A stretch of DNA of 64,000 nucleotides, taken from Mangrovimonas sp. YM274 (GTDB taxonomy: Bacteria > Bacteroidota > Bacteroidia > Flavobacteriales > Flavobacteriaceae). The notes beneath the pieces are model-generated. The model searched no databases and was not told the origin of the DNA. It saw nothing but the letters and a program-made list of their open reading frames with translations. A program made the translations under genes and the position numbers. Shown piece by piece: positions 53,167 through 62,319 of the stretch (position 1 is the first letter of the stretch; every line of letters begins with the position of its first letter). The DNA lies in NCBI RefSeq assembly GCF_030908385.1, contig NZ_CP133091.1, positions 62,001 to 126,000 on the forward strand, given 5' to 3'.

Positions 53167-55500
53167 CTAAAATCCTATATTAACATCCTCTTCTTCTTCC
53201 ATAAGCATTTGGGCTTCCTCATCTTCATCACTGGCATTACAATCTACACGAATGGAAAGTTCTTCTGGTTTTTCGAAATCTTCCTTAGAAATTCCCAGCT
53301 CTTCATCAGCATAACAGCTCTTCATGTACAGCCCCCAAATTGGTAAGGCCATAGCAGCACCCTGTCCATAAGTAATGGTTTTGAAATGCGTTGCTCTATC
53401 TTCGGCACCAACCCAAACACCTGTTACCAAGTTAGGAACCATCCCCATAAACCATCCATCACTTTGGTTTTGGGTTGTCCCAGTTTTTCCCGCAATAGGA
53501 TTGGTAAACTCGTATGGATATCCCGTAATAATTTCACGGTAAGCCGCACTGTATTTGTCGGCTCCTTTAGTTCTCAAACGCGTTCCAGAACCACCCTGGG
53601 TAACCCCTTCCAATAAATTTACGGTTACATAGGCCACTTCTTCGCTCAGTACATCTCTAGACTCTGGCGTAAATTGATATAATACAGTGCCATTTTTATC
53701 TTCAATACGTGTCACCATAACAGGTTGATTATACACACCTTTGTTCGCAAAGGTTGAATAGGCCGCTACCATTTCATAAACACTTAAATCTGGCGTCCCC
53801 AAAGCAATGGCAGGAACTGGCAAAATATCTTCCTCAACTCCTAAGTTTTTAGCCATGTCAATCACAGGCTGTGGCCCAATTTTATCCATCAATCTTGCCG
53901 TAACAGTATTCGTAGATGTTGCCAACGCATGTTTTAATGTCATGAAATCTCCATATTTACCATCAGAGTTTTTTGCCGTCCATGGTTCTGGATTTCCAAA
54001 TTTATTAGCCTCAATGGTTATTGGTGAGTTTGGCAAGGTATCGCAAGGCGACAAATGCAATTGGTCAATAGCAGTGGCATATACAAACGGTTTAAACGTA
54101 GACCCCACTTGACGTTTCCCTTGTTTTACGTGATCGTATTGAAAATGTCGGTAATTGATACCTCCTACCCAAGCCTTAACATGACCTGTTTGTGGATCCA
54201 TTGACATCATCCCTGTATGCAAGAATGATTTATAATACCGTATAGAATCAATAGGTTTCATGATCGTGTCTATTTCGCCACCCCATGAGAAAATTTTCAT
54301 TTCCCTTGGCACATCAAAAGATGCTATGATTTCATCATTGGACTTTTTAAGATCATACTTCATATGCCTCCAACGCTCACTTTGTCTCATGGAACGTTTC
54401 ATCAAAGCATCAATTTCGGAATGGTTCAATTCTAGGAACGGAGCTGTTGGGTTGCGATCCGGTGTGTTTTGATGATCAAACTCAGCCTGCAAACGAGGCA
54501 TGTGTTTTTGCACCGCATCCTCGGCATATTGCTGCATTCTAGAATCTATGGTTGTAAATATTTTAAGTCCATCATTATAAAGACTATATTTTTCATCATC
54601 TGCCTTAGGATTCTCAGCAATCCAATCTTTCATAAATTGTTTAAGATACTCCCTAAAATAGGTCGCAATTCCTTCTCTATGGGATTCAGGAGTATAATTA
54701 AGGCTGAGATCGGTCTTCTTCAAGGAATCGCTAGTGGTTTCATTCAAATAACCATACTTTACCATCTGATTTAGAACCACATTCCTGCGATTGGTAACCC
54801 CCTCTGGGTTTCTTCTTGGATTATAAAGCGATGAATTTTTAAACATTCCCACCAACATGGCAGACTCCTTAACATCCAATTCTAAGGGTTCTTTCCCAAA
54901 ATAAATACGGGAAGCACTGCGGATACCATCGGCATTGTTACCAAAGTCATAGATATTGAAATACATGGCAATGATTTCTTCCTTGGTATATTGACGCTCC
55001 AAACGAATGGCAATCACCCATTCCTTAATTTTTTGAATTATTCTTTCATGGATATTTCTAGAACCTTCACCATGAAACAATTGCTTTGCCAATTGTTGAG
55101 AAATAGTACTTGCTCCGCCACCGCTTCCGAGTTTAGCAATAGCACGCAGGGTACCTCTTGCATCAATCCCAGAGTGTTCTCTAAATCTTGCGTCTTCTGT
55201 TGCTAAAAGGGCCTCTACCAAATATGGCGGCAATTCACTGTAATCAACAGGAGTTCTGTTGTCATTATAATAGAATTTACCTAGAGTTTTCCCATCTGAT
55301 GAAATAATTTCGGTTGCCAAATTGTTCTTTGGATTTTCCAATTCGGTATGATCTGGCATCTCTCCCAGCACCCCGTAAGAGGCCAATAAGAACAATAGGA
55401 CTGCAAAGATTAAACCTCCAGTAAAGACAATCCAAAACAAACGAATGTATTTGGAAAAATCAGGTGTTGCCTGTTTATTCTTTGTTCCCTTTTTTGCCAT
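53167..55500 (-). CDS. class A penicillin-binding protein (PBP1A type)
   Basis: This 777-residue bifunctional peptidoglycan synthase is anchored by one N-terminal helix (LFWIVFTGGLIFAVLLFLLA). The GT51 glycosyltransferase domain includes ALLATEDARFREHSGID with the catalytic Glu and STISQQLAKQLF. The transpeptidase has SxxK in GSTFKPFVYA, the SxN motif in STNTVTARL and KTGTT in AGKTGTTQNQSDGWFMG. An acidic C-terminal tail (DEDEEAQMLMEEEED) is unusual but common in Bacteroidota PBPs. It lies directly downstream of gldH; a generic PBP name is safer than mrcA. Confidence 0.94.
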   Translation of the reverse strand: MAKKGTKNKQATPDFSKYIRLFWIVFTGGLIFAVLLFLLASYGVLGEMPDHTELENPKNNLATEIISSDGKTLGKFYYNDNRTPVDYSELPPYLVEALLATEDARFREHSGIDARGTLRAIAKLGSGGGASTISQQLAKQLFHGEGSRNIHERIIQKIKEWVIAIRLERQYTKEEIIAMYFNIYDFGNNADGIRSASRIYFGKEPLELDVKESAMLVGMFKNSSLYNPRRNPEGVTNRRNVVLNQMVKYGYLNETTSDSLKKTDLSLNYTPESHREGIATYFREYLKQFMKDWIAENPKADDEKYSLYNDGLKIFTTIDSRMQQYAEDAVQKHMPRLQAEFDHQNTPDRNPTAPFLELNHSEIDALMKRSMRQSERWRHMKYDLKKSNDEIIASFDVPREMKIFSWGGEIDTIMKPIDSIRYYKSFLHTGMMSMDPQTGHVKAWVGGINYRHFQYDHVKQGKRQVGSTFKPFVYATAIDQLHLSPCDTLPNSPITIEANKFGNPEPWTAKNSDGKYGDFMTLKHALATSTNTVTARLMDKIGPQPVIDMAKNLGVEEDILPVPAIALGTPDLSVYEMVAAYSTFANKGVYNQPVMVTRIEDKNGTVLYQFTPESRDVLSEEVAYVTVNLLEGVTQGGSGTRLRTKGADKYSAAYREIITGYPYEFTNPIAGKTGTTQNQSDGWFMGMVPNLVTGVWVGAEDRATHFKTITYGQGAAMALPIWGLYMKSCYADEELGISKEDFEKPEELSIRVDCNASDEDEEAQMLMEEEEDVNIGF

Positions 55501-55502
55501 AA

Positions 55503-56003
55503 TTATTTTGTGTTTGCTTGTTCAATTCTAAAACCGATATCAGTAATCCCTTCCAACTCTTCTACGCCGTCCACATGACCATTTTCTCTCATAGCCTGTT
55601 GGATCTTAATGGTATATTCACCCGATTCATTGAATACAAAAGGATTCTCGTACCCTTTGTACCACAATTTATTTTCCTTAATATCGGAAAATCCGGTTCC
55701 TAAAAATTCTCCATTAGGCTTGGCCATTGTATACTCCAAAGTATCCTTGGCTGTTTTGCCATTAGGATATTCCATTTCCACAATCAAAAACAAATTACTG
55801 TATTTGTAGGCACTGGTATTTCGAAGGTTTACAAACAAATTGTAATTTTTCAAGGAATCTGGCGGAGTTACCTTAAAAGCAATAACCGAATCCTTATGCC
55901 ATTTGTTAGGAACGGTTTGGTATTCATCGAAAACTTGATTGGTGTCGCATGACAAATACAGCACCCCCAATAAAAGAACTAACCAATACTTATTTTTTGG
56001 CAT
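55503..56003 (-). CDS. gldH: gliding motility lipoprotein GldH
   Basis: ATG at 56003 gives a 166-residue lipoprotein with signal peptide KYWLVLLLGVLYLSC and lipobox LYLSC. The mature region (FDEYQTVPNKWHKDSVIAF...PPDSLKNYNLFVNLRNTSAYKYSNLFLIVEMEYPNG) matches GldH, a protein needed for gliding and chitin use in Flavobacterium johnsoniae that is linked to the type IX system. It overlaps the end of ricT by 14 bp and is followed after 2 bp by the PBP gene. The ricT-gldH-PBP order is typical of Flavobacteriaceae. Confidence 0.92.
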   Translation of the reverse strand: MPKNKYWLVLLLGVLYLSCDTNQVFDEYQTVPNKWHKDSVIAFKVTPPDSLKNYNLFVNLRNTSAYKYSNLFLIVEMEYPNGKTAKDTLEYTMAKPNGEFLGTGFSDIKENKLWYKGYENPFVFNESGEYTIKIQQAMRENGHVDGVEELEGITDIGFRIEQANTK

Positions 56004-57162
56004 TATTTTGAGACTTATTATTTCTTCTAGGTTTCCTCTTATTATTTTTACGTTTTCTTTTACGTTTTGGACTATCAAATCTTGTTAAACTATCTTGTCC
56101 TACAACGTTTTCAAACTCAACTTTAGTGTCTTCCGCTAGTTCTGCTGCGTATTCTTCAAGACTGGCAACCTTTTGTTTTTTCTTATTTTTTTCAATGATT
56201 TCATTGGCTTGGGCTACGGTAAGTTTATGCCAATTCATCCATTCGCCTTCATATGCATACCACATAACTCCTTTGAAAATGTCGGTTTTTTGACAAACGG
56301 CAACTCCTTTTTCGGTATACAATTTAATCTCCGTTTTTGGAAACTCCTTCAAAGCGTCCAAATAGGCATCCAATTCATAATTAAGGCAACACTTCAACTT
56401 TCCACATTGTCCAGCAAGCTTAAGAGGATTAAGCGACAACTGTTGATATCTAGCCGCAGAAGTACTTACAGATCTAAAATCCGTCAACCAAGTGGAACAA
56501 CACAATTCTCGACCACAGGACCCAATACCTCCAAGCCTAGCCGCTTCCTGACGGAATCCAACCTGCTTCATTTCAATTCTGGTACGGAACTCTTTGGCGA
56601 AGACCTTAATCAACTCTCTAAAATCAACACGTTCTTCTGCAGTATAGTAAAAGGTAGCTTTGCTAGCGTCCCCTTGATATTCTATATCTGAAATCTTCAT
56701 TTTCAATTTCAAGTCGATGGCAAATTGTCTTGCTTTGACCTTCATTGGCTCTTCCTTGTCCCTAGCTTTAGACCAAACATCGATATCTCTTTGATTAGCC
56801 TTTCTGTAAATTTTCAGAACCTCATCATGCTTATTGATATCAATTTTTTTACGCTTCATTTGAATCCTAACCAATTCGCCTGTAAGCGTTACCATGCCAA
56901 TATCATGACCAGATTGCGCCTGAGTAGCGACTATGTCGCCAATATTTAATGATAGATTCTCTGTATTTCGATAGTATTGTTTTCTTCCGTTTTTAAAACG
57001 TACCTCAACCCCGTTAAAAGGCTCCTGTCCTTGGGGTAACGACATATTGGACAACCAATCAAAAACCGTTAGCTTGTTACAGCTATCGGTTCCGCAAGTA
57101 CCATTGTTCTTGCATCCTTTTGGTTGACCATCCTTACCAGTTGAGCAACTGTTACAACCCAT
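55990..57162 (-). CDS. ricT: PSP1 domain protein RicT (Fe-S regulatory complex subunit)
   Basis: This 390-residue protein has an N-terminal cysteine cluster (GCNSCSTG, KGCKNNGTCGTDSC) and a PSP1 domain (residues ~120-290) with FYYTAEERVDFRELIKVFAKEFRTRIEMKQVG, GGIGSCGRELCCSTWL and QCGKLKCCLNYE, all seen in RicT/YaaT. The cysteines bind an Fe-S cluster in the B. subtilis RicAFT complex, which affects RNase Y activity; a role here is inferred. The C-terminal ~40 residues are a lysine/arginine-rich, asparagine-rich tail (KRKRKRKNNKRKPRRNNK), likely RNA-binding. It heads the gldH operon. Confidence 0.9.
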   Translation of the reverse strand: MGCNSCSTGKDGQPKGCKNNGTCGTDSCNKLTVFDWLSNMSLPQGQEPFNGVEVRFKNGRKQYYRNTENLSLNIGDIVATQAQSGHDIGMVTLTGELVRIQMKRKKIDINKHDEVLKIYRKANQRDIDVWSKARDKEEPMKVKARQFAIDLKLKMKISDIEYQGDASKATFYYTAEERVDFRELIKVFAKEFRTRIEMKQVGFRQEAARLGGIGSCGRELCCSTWLTDFRSVSTSAARYQQLSLNPLKLAGQCGKLKCCLNYELDAYLDALKEFPKTEIKLYTEKGVAVCQKTDIFKGVMWYAYEGEWMNWHKLTVAQANEIIEKNKKKQKVASLEEYAAELAEDTKVEFENVVGQDSLTRFDSPKRKRKRKNNKRKPRRNNKSQNNAKK

Positions 57163-57254
57163 AAATTTTATATATAATTTGCTAACCTATGTGAGCAAAT
57201 GGAGATTAATAATTTGTTTTCTAAAATGTAAAGATAAGATTATTCTAATGACAT

Positions 57255-57279
57255 AAAAACATCCCAGTTTTTATTGGGA
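57255..57279 (-). terminator. weak terminator after the 57.3-kb radical SAM gene
   Basis: Read on the minus strand TCCCA/TGGGA forms a 5-bp stem with an 8-base loop, followed by a short T-run. It lies just after the stop at 57285. Confidence 0.45.
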
Positions 57280-57284
57280 GTTAA

Positions 57285-58286
57285 TTAAAATTCAATTTCG
57301 TAATTAAGCTTATTAGACAGTGATTTCAGTGTTTTCTTAGACCTAAAAACATTAGTTAACAAGGTTGAACTCCAGCCTATTTCTTTAGAAAACTCATTAA
57401 AACTAGTTTCACGCCAATTAAAACCTTCTTTCCAAAATTGTTTAGGAGAAACATAGCAAAACGTATAGTCAAAGATAAAACTTGCTTGGTTTTCACCTTT
57501 CAACACAGATAATTCCTCAGGTGCCAACACTGTAATCCCATAAGCTTTGCATGTATCCTTAATTCCTTTGACAACTTTTGGGTAATCATCCTCTAAAGCA
57601 GAGATGTCAAAATCGTTATACTCTGTATTTCCAATTTTTTGAATGGGCCGTATTTGAAGGATATCAAAACTCTTGGGATCGAAGTGTTCAAAAAAATCCC
57701 GCAACTCATAAAAATTATCCTTGTTGAAGGTATAATTGATACGCACCTTAAAATCATACATCGCTTTGAGTTCTGCAAACGCCTTAAAGGCATCATGAAA
57801 CTTTTCATAACTGGCTTTTTTCATAAAGCCTTCATAAGTTTCCTTGGTAACGCCATGCAAGGAAATTGTAAACTCATGCAACCCCGCCTTCAACAACTCC
57901 TCTATTTTTTCTTTTGTCAACAAGTTAGCGTTGGTGGTCAAGGAAATATAAGGAACATTATACTTCTTTCCTAAAGACACCAGATCCGGTAAATTTTTAT
58001 ACAACGTAGGCTCGGTACCACAACCAATTTGTAACTTTAAGGCTCGTCCAAAAATAGCATCTGCCACAGCTTTCAACTCCTTTGGTTCAAATTGCCCTTT
58101 AAGTGTTTTCACATAATCAGCATCTGTAAAATAACACATCTTGCAGCGTAAATTACAGGCTAACACCGGATCAAGATTTACCGCCAAATAACGTTTATTG
58201 AATTTATGTAATAGGTAAAGCCCCAAAAACTTTATCCTATAATTCTTTACCCTTCGGTTCAGCTGTAATAGTCTATAAACGTTCAT
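57285..58286 (-). CDS. radical SAM protein
   Basis: This is a 333-residue radical SAM enzyme with the CxxxCxxC cluster motif in LACNLRCKMCYF. It has the typical barrel pattern (QIGCGTEPTLYKNLPDLVSL, ITLTTNANLLTKEKIEELL-like) and a C-terminal region with a single FCYVSPKQFW segment but no obvious SPASM auxiliary clusters. A HEM4-like or maturase role cannot be assigned. The ATG at 58286 is chosen over a TTG three codons earlier. It follows a ferredoxin gene by 29 bp, which could supply its electrons, within the trhO-trhP operon. Confidence 0.85.
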   Translation of the reverse strand: MNVYRLLQLNRRVKNYRIKFLGLYLLHKFNKRYLAVNLDPVLACNLRCKMCYFTDADYVKTLKGQFEPKELKAVADAIFGRALKLQIGCGTEPTLYKNLPDLVSLGKKYNVPYISLTTNANLLTKEKIEELLKAGLHEFTISLHGVTKETYEGFMKKASYEKFHDAFKAFAELKAMYDFKVRINYTFNKDNFYELRDFFEHFDPKSFDILQIRPIQKIGNTEYNDFDISALEDDYPKVVKGIKDTCKAYGITVLAPEELSVLKGENQASFIFDYTFCYVSPKQFWKEGFNWRETSFNEFSKEIGWSSTLLTNVFRSKKTLKSLSNKLNYEIEF

Positions 58287-58315
58287 GTATTGCAATATAG
58301 CAATGCAAAAAACAC

Positions 58316-58546
58316 TTAAACACTTTTTACAGAAATTATTTTAACCGGGCAGGCTTTTGCCGCTTGGTCGCAAGGATCTAAAATAGCCTCATCCGGAGAT
58401 TTCAAGGTAAAAAAACCTTTTTTCTCCTGACTTCGCAGAAGCACAGATTTCCCATCCTTTTTGGACATTTGAAACTGCTCAGGAGCTAACTCCACACAAT
58501 AATTACAACCGATACATTTATTCCTCTGAAGGGTTACAACAACCAT
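58316..58546 (-). CDS. 4Fe-4S ferredoxin
   Basis: This 76-residue ferredoxin has one visible cluster motif, CIGCNYC (CxxCxxC) near residues 11-17, completed by a distal CPVKI cysteine near residue 67. An extra Cys in DPCDQAAKAC could serve a second site. It is a single-cluster ferredoxin of the short type. Its ATG shares one base with the trhP stop (TAATG), so it is tightly coupled to trhP and probably donates electrons to TrhP, the radical SAM protein, or both. Confidence 0.9.
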   Translation of the reverse strand: MVVVTLQRNKCIGCNYCVELAPEQFQMSKKDGKSVLLRSQEKKGFFTLKSPDEAILDPCDQAAKACPVKIISVKSV

Positions 58547-59790
58547 TAGGCCTCAACTTTATTTTCAACAATCTTATAAAGTTTATCCGAAGGACGCACT
58601 CTAAAAGGTATTGGGATGGTAACCGAATCTCCCTTTATTCCCTTTTCTAACTGCTCATCGTTCACCAACATAGTGTCCACCGTCATTTCTTTGGCGCCTG
58701 TTGTAGGCCCGGTAATTAAAATGGTATCCCCCAAGGACAAATCATAAGCTTCAATCTTAAACTCACCAATGCTGGCTTTAGGAAAATAATGCACACCTTT
58801 ACCGATATACACCTTTTTCTGAGTCGCGTGCGATCCCGATCCTTTACTCCATTCTCCCAATTTCTGCCCTAAATAGTAACCACTCCAAAAGCCTCGATTG
58901 TATACTTTTTCCAATTCCTGCATCCAACCAATAACCTTTTCTTTTGAATAAGTTCCGTTTTCAATGCTATCAATCGCCTCGCGGTAACATTTAATGACAT
59001 TGGCCACGTATTCCGGCGCGCGTCCGCGACCTTCTATTTTCAACACGGTAATCCCGGCGTCAATCACTTCCTCAAGAAAATCAATAGTACACAAGTCTTT
59101 TGGAGACATGATGTACTCATTGTCCAATTCCATTTCAAAACCAGTCTCTTGATCGACCACCGTATATTTCTTTCTACAGTTTTGCTTACAAGCTCCTCTG
59201 TTTGCCGAAGAATTATGCGAATGCAAACTCATATAACACTTCCCAGAAACCGCCATACACAATGCTCCGTGACCAAAAATTTCAATCTCCACCAATTTCC
59301 CTGAAGGGCCTTTGATTTGTTCCTTTTCAATTTGTTCTGAAATCTTCTTCACCTGACGCAAACTCAACTCCCTACTCATTACCATGGTATCAGCAAACAT
59401 GGCATAAAATTTCACCGTTTCAATATTGGTAATGTTAATTTGCGTGGAAATATGCACTTCCATCCCCAACTCACGAGCAACCATTATCACGGCTTGATCC
59501 ATAGCAATCACGGCCGTAATGTTCGCTTCTTTAGCACATTTCACCAAGGTTTTTACGATAGATAAATCGTGATCGTAAATAATGGTATTTAAAGTCAAAT
59601 AAGTTCTTACTCCTTTTTCCTGACATCTTCTAGAAATTTCCGGAAGGTCATCCAAAGTAAAATTGATAGAGGCTCTGGCCCGCATGTTAAGCTGCTCAAC
59701 ACCAAAATAAACAGAATCCGCACCATTATCTAGGGCTGCTTGCAGCGATTCGAAGTTTCCTGCAGGCGCCATTAATTCAATCTTTTGCAT
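58546..59790 (-). CDS. trhP: U32 family tRNA hydroxylation protein TrhP
   Basis: This 414-residue peptidase-U32-like protein lacks protease residues and is of the size of TrhP, which makes 5-hydroxyuridine at tRNA position 34 with prephenate and an Fe-S cluster. Markers are MAPAGNFESLQAALDNGADSVYFG-type N-terminus, FGHGALCMAVSGKCYMS and NRGACKQNCRKKY (four cysteines for the cluster) and KIEGRGRAPEYVANVIKCYR. The larger RlhA (over 600 residues) is less likely on size. ATG at 59790 is used rather than a TTG two codons earlier. It lies 6 bp after trhO, which makes the same nucleoside by another route. Confidence 0.88.
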   Translation of the reverse strand: MQKIELMAPAGNFESLQAALDNGADSVYFGVEQLNMRARASINFTLDDLPEISRRCQEKGVRTYLTLNTIIYDHDLSIVKTLVKCAKEANITAVIAMDQAVIMVARELGMEVHISTQINITNIETVKFYAMFADTMVMSRELSLRQVKKISEQIEKEQIKGPSGKLVEIEIFGHGALCMAVSGKCYMSLHSHNSSANRGACKQNCRKKYTVVDQETGFEMELDNEYIMSPKDLCTIDFLEEVIDAGITVLKIEGRGRAPEYVANVIKCYREAIDSIENGTYSKEKVIGWMQELEKVYNRGFWSGYYLGQKLGEWSKGSGSHATQKKVYIGKGVHYFPKASIGEFKIEAYDLSLGDTILITGPTTGAKEMTVDTMLVNDEQLEKGIKGDSVTIPIPFRVRPSDKLYKIVENKVEA

Positions 59791-59796
59791 AATCAA

Positions 59797-60870
59797 TTAG
59801 GCTTTTTCTTGTTTAAAATGCTCGAAAATATTTCTTAGATCCTTTTTATAAGGCAAGTGGTCTGCACGTCCTTTTTTGAAGATATCATTACTGTTTCCCT
59901 GTCCCTTACGCAATGCTTTTTGCTCTTCGTATGGCAATCTGTTAATCTCCATACACGTGGTAGAACAACAGTTTTCCATCTCTTCCTGACATTTCGGACA
60001 TTGAATGAATAACAAATGACATGCATCATTAGCACAGTTGGTATGCACATCAAAAGGCTCGCCACATTGGTGACATTGTGCAATGACATCGTCACTAATA
60101 CGTTCGGCACGACGTTCATCGAACACGAAATTCTGACCTAAAAACTTATTTTCTAAATTTTGCTCTTTCACCTGACGAGTGTATTCTATAATACCGCCTT
60201 CAAGCTGGTATACATTTTTAAACCCTTTGTGTTTAAAGTAAGCACTCGCCTTTTCACAACGAATACCACCCGTACAATACATCACCAGATTTTTATCTTC
60301 TTTATGATCTTTTAAATCGTCTTCAATAATATCTAACGATTCTCTAAAGGTATCCACATCTGGGGTAACTGCATTTTTAAAATGGCCAATTTCACTTTCG
60401 TAATGGTTACGCATATCTACCAACACAGTATTTTCGTCTTCAATGAAGCGATTGAAATCTTTTGCCTTTAAGTGAATTCCTTTGTTGGTTACGTCGAAGG
60501 TGTCGTCGTTCAATCCGTCGGCAACAATTTTATCGCGCACTTTCACTTTAAGTTTCAGGAATGATTTGTTGTCTTGCTCCACAGCAACATTCAAACGGAT
60601 GTCTTTTAAAAAATCAATGGTATCCAAATGTGTCTTGAACTCATTGAAACGATCGGCTGGCAATGACAATTGGCCATTAATCCCTTCATGAGCCACATAA
60701 ATTCGTCCTAAGACGTCTAATTTGTCCCAAACAATGAATAACTGATCTCTAAATTCTTGAGGATTTTGAATTTTCGCGTATTGGTAAAAAGAAAGCGTCA
60801 ATCGATTTTTCCCTGCCTGATCGATTAATTCTGCTCGCTCCTTAGCACTTAATTTATTGTACAGTTGCAT
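59797..60870 (-). CDS. trhO: rhodanese-type tRNA hydroxylase TrhO
   Basis: This 357-residue TrhO (YceA-type) protein catalyses O2-dependent hydroxylation of tRNA uridine-34. An N-terminal acylphosphatase-like domain (RLTLSFYQYAKIQNPQEFRD...AHEGINGQLSLPADRF) precedes a rhodanese domain (~125-235) with active-site loop MYCTGGIRCEKASAYFKHKG. The C-terminal part has a zinc-type cluster (CHQCGEPF, CANDACHLLFIQCPKCQEEM, CCSTTC). It begins the operon that continues with trhP, ferredoxin and radical SAM genes. Confidence 0.93.
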   Translation of the reverse strand: MQLYNKLSAKERAELIDQAGKNRLTLSFYQYAKIQNPQEFRDQLFIVWDKLDVLGRIYVAHEGINGQLSLPADRFNEFKTHLDTIDFLKDIRLNVAVEQDNKSFLKLKVKVRDKIVADGLNDDTFDVTNKGIHLKAKDFNRFIEDENTVLVDMRNHYESEIGHFKNAVTPDVDTFRESLDIIEDDLKDHKEDKNLVMYCTGGIRCEKASAYFKHKGFKNVYQLEGGIIEYTRQVKEQNLENKFLGQNFVFDERRAERISDDVIAQCHQCGEPFDVHTNCANDACHLLFIQCPKCQEEMENCCSTTCMEINRLPYEEQKALRKGQGNSNDIFKKGRADHLPYKKDLRNIFEHFKQEKA

Positions 60871-60950
60871 GCTATACTAATGTTTTAAGGTTAAAGATTA
60901 TATTTTAATGCCGCAAAGGTACTATTTTTAAATTATTGCACCATAACAAA

Positions 60951-60985
60951 CAAAAAAGCACTTTAGAGAGACTAAAGTGCTTTTT
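60951..60985. terminator. bidirectional terminator
   Basis: AAAAAGCACTTTAG (60953-60966) pairs perfectly with CTAAAGTGCTTTTT (60972-60985) around a 5-base loop, with A and T tracts usable in both directions. It would end the minus-strand transcript of the 30-residue ORF before the trhO promoter region. Confidence 0.9.
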
Positions 60986-61048
60986 AAGGACTAACTCGAT
61001 ATTATACTTTTTTCATTTACTATTTAAATTAAAAAATACATACCGAAG

Positions 61049-61141
61049 TTAGCCTCCATCGGCTTTACAGCTGCTATTAAAAGTAATGGCAACCGAAACG
61101 CCCAATGCCTTGTTGACAATTGTTTTCTTAAAGAATTTCAT
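61049..61141 (-). CDS. 30-residue putative exported or lipidated peptide
   Basis: On the minus strand an ATG opens a 30-codon frame: basic start MKFFKK, a short hydrophobic segment (ALGVSVAITF), then NSSCKADGG and stop. It resembles a minimal lipoprotein signal followed by only six residues, although the lipobox is imperfect (Asn at -3). An ECF-type promoter lies 26 bp upstream and a strong terminator 64 bp downstream, so it is placed as a free-standing gene. Existence is supported by this context rather than by homology. Confidence 0.45.
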   Translation of the reverse strand: MKFFKKTIVNKALGVSVAITFNSSCKADGG

Positions 61142-61167
61142 AGCAAGATTTCCCTTAATTATTAAGT

Positions 61168-61193
61168 AGATGTAGAATGCTTAAAAAGGTTGC
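61168..61193 (-). promoter_or_regulatory. ECF-type promoter GCAACC-N15-CATCT
   Basis: On the minus strand GCAACC (61193-61188) and CATCT (61172-61168) are exactly 15 bases apart, 26 bases before the 30-residue ORF. The first 12 bases, GCAACCTTTTTA, are nearly identical to those of the element at 62320. Confidence 0.6.
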
Positions 61194-61262
61194 GTGATAA
61201 GATTGAAAAAAATCAAAAGTTATCGTATTTTAGCCTGAATTTAATTTTAGAAAAACTGAATA

Positions 61263-62273
61263 ATGAGTACTGAAAAAGAAGCGAAATTAAAGGCCTTGAA
61301 GCTCACCTTGGACAAATTGGACAAGGCTTACGGTAAAGGAACGGTGATGAAGATGAGCGACCAGGCAATCTCTGATGTTGAAGCCATTTCCTCAGGATCT
61401 CTTGGTTTGGACATTGCACTTGGCGTTGGCGGATATCCAAGAGGAAGAATCATTGAAATTTACGGTCCAGAATCTTCAGGTAAAACCACTCTTACCTTAC
61501 ATGCCATAGCAGAGGCGCAAAAATCTGGTGGGATTGCCGCCTTTATAGATGCCGAGCATGCCTTTGATAGATTTTATGCAGAAAAACTAGGGGTAGACCT
61601 AGAAAACCTTATTATATCACAACCAGACAATGGAGAACAAGCTTTGGAAATTGCCGACAACCTTGTGCGTTCTGGAGCTATAGACATTATTGTAGTGGAT
61701 TCTGTGGCGGCCTTGACTCCAAAAAGTGAAATTGAAGGCGAAATGGGAGATTCCAAAATGGGTCTTCATGCACGTTTGATGTCCCAAGCGCTTAGAAAAT
61801 TAACAGGTTCCATCAGCAAAACTAACTGTACCATGATCTTCATTAACCAATTACGTGAAAAGATTGGTGTCATGTTTGGAAACCCTGAAACGACTACTGG
61901 TGGTAACGCTCTTAAATTCTATGCTTCGGTACGTTTGGATATTAGACGCTCTACTCAAATTAAGGAAAGTGACGGTAATGTTGCCGGAAGTAAAACTAGA
62001 GTAAAGGTTGTTAAAAACAAGGTAGCACCACCATTTAAAACAGCTGAGTTCGACATCATGTATGGAGAAGGAATCTCCAAAGTTGGTGAGGTTTTAGACA
62101 TTGCCGTAGAACATGAAATTGTTAAGAAAAGTGGTTCTTGGTTTAGCTACGAAGACACCAAACTAGGCCAAGGGCGAGACGCCGTAAAAGCCTTGATAAA
62201 AGACAACCCAGAGCTCATGGACGAGCTGGAAGGAAAGGTTAGGCAAGTTGCAAAGGAAGCTGCGTTATCATAA
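61263..62273 (+). CDS. recA: recombinase RecA
   Basis: RecA forms filaments on single-stranded DNA, promotes homologous strand exchange and triggers the SOS response. The 336-residue protein shows Walker A GPESSGKT, Walker [11 protein letters not shown], the [12 protein letters not shown] and [21 protein letters not shown] loop 2 segments, and the C-terminal VRQVAKE tail. It has no intein or frame disruption. It is a single gene with a strong terminator. I could not identify a LexA box upstream. Confidence 0.98.
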   Translation: MSTEKEAKLKALKLTLDKLDKAYGKGTVMKMSDQAISDVEAISSGSLGLDIALGVGGYPRGRIIEIYGPESSGKTTLTLHAIAEAQKSGGIAAFIDAEHAFDRFYAEKLGVDLENLIISQPDNGEQALEIADNLVRSGAIDIIVVDSVAALTPKSEIEGEMGDSKMGLHARLMSQALRKLTGSISKTNCTMIFINQLREKIGVMFGNPETTTGGNALKFYASVRLDIRRSTQIKESDGNVAGSKTRVKVVKNKVAPPFKTAEFDIMYGEGISKVGEVLDIAVEHEIVKKSGSWFSYEDTKLGQGRDAVKALIKDNPELMDELEGKVRQVAKEAALS

Positions 62274-62282
62274 TCTTAAATT

Positions 62283-62310
62283 AAAATCCCGTTTAAACGG
62301 GATTTTTTTT
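62283..62310 (+). terminator. terminator of recA
   Basis: AAAATCCCGTTT and AAACGGGATTTT form a perfect palindrome (62283-62306) followed by Ts. Confidence 0.92.
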
Positions 62311-62319
62311 GTTTTTAAC

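Larger units (their letters stand above)
60871..61262. other. 392-bp interval between trhO and recA
   Basis: It holds, from left to right, a bidirectional terminator (60951-60985), a 30-residue minus-strand ORF (61049-61141) with an ECF-type promoter (61168-61193), and about 70 bp before recA in which no perfect TAnnTTTG box exists; TATTTTAG near 61230 is one base off. Confidence 0.6.
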
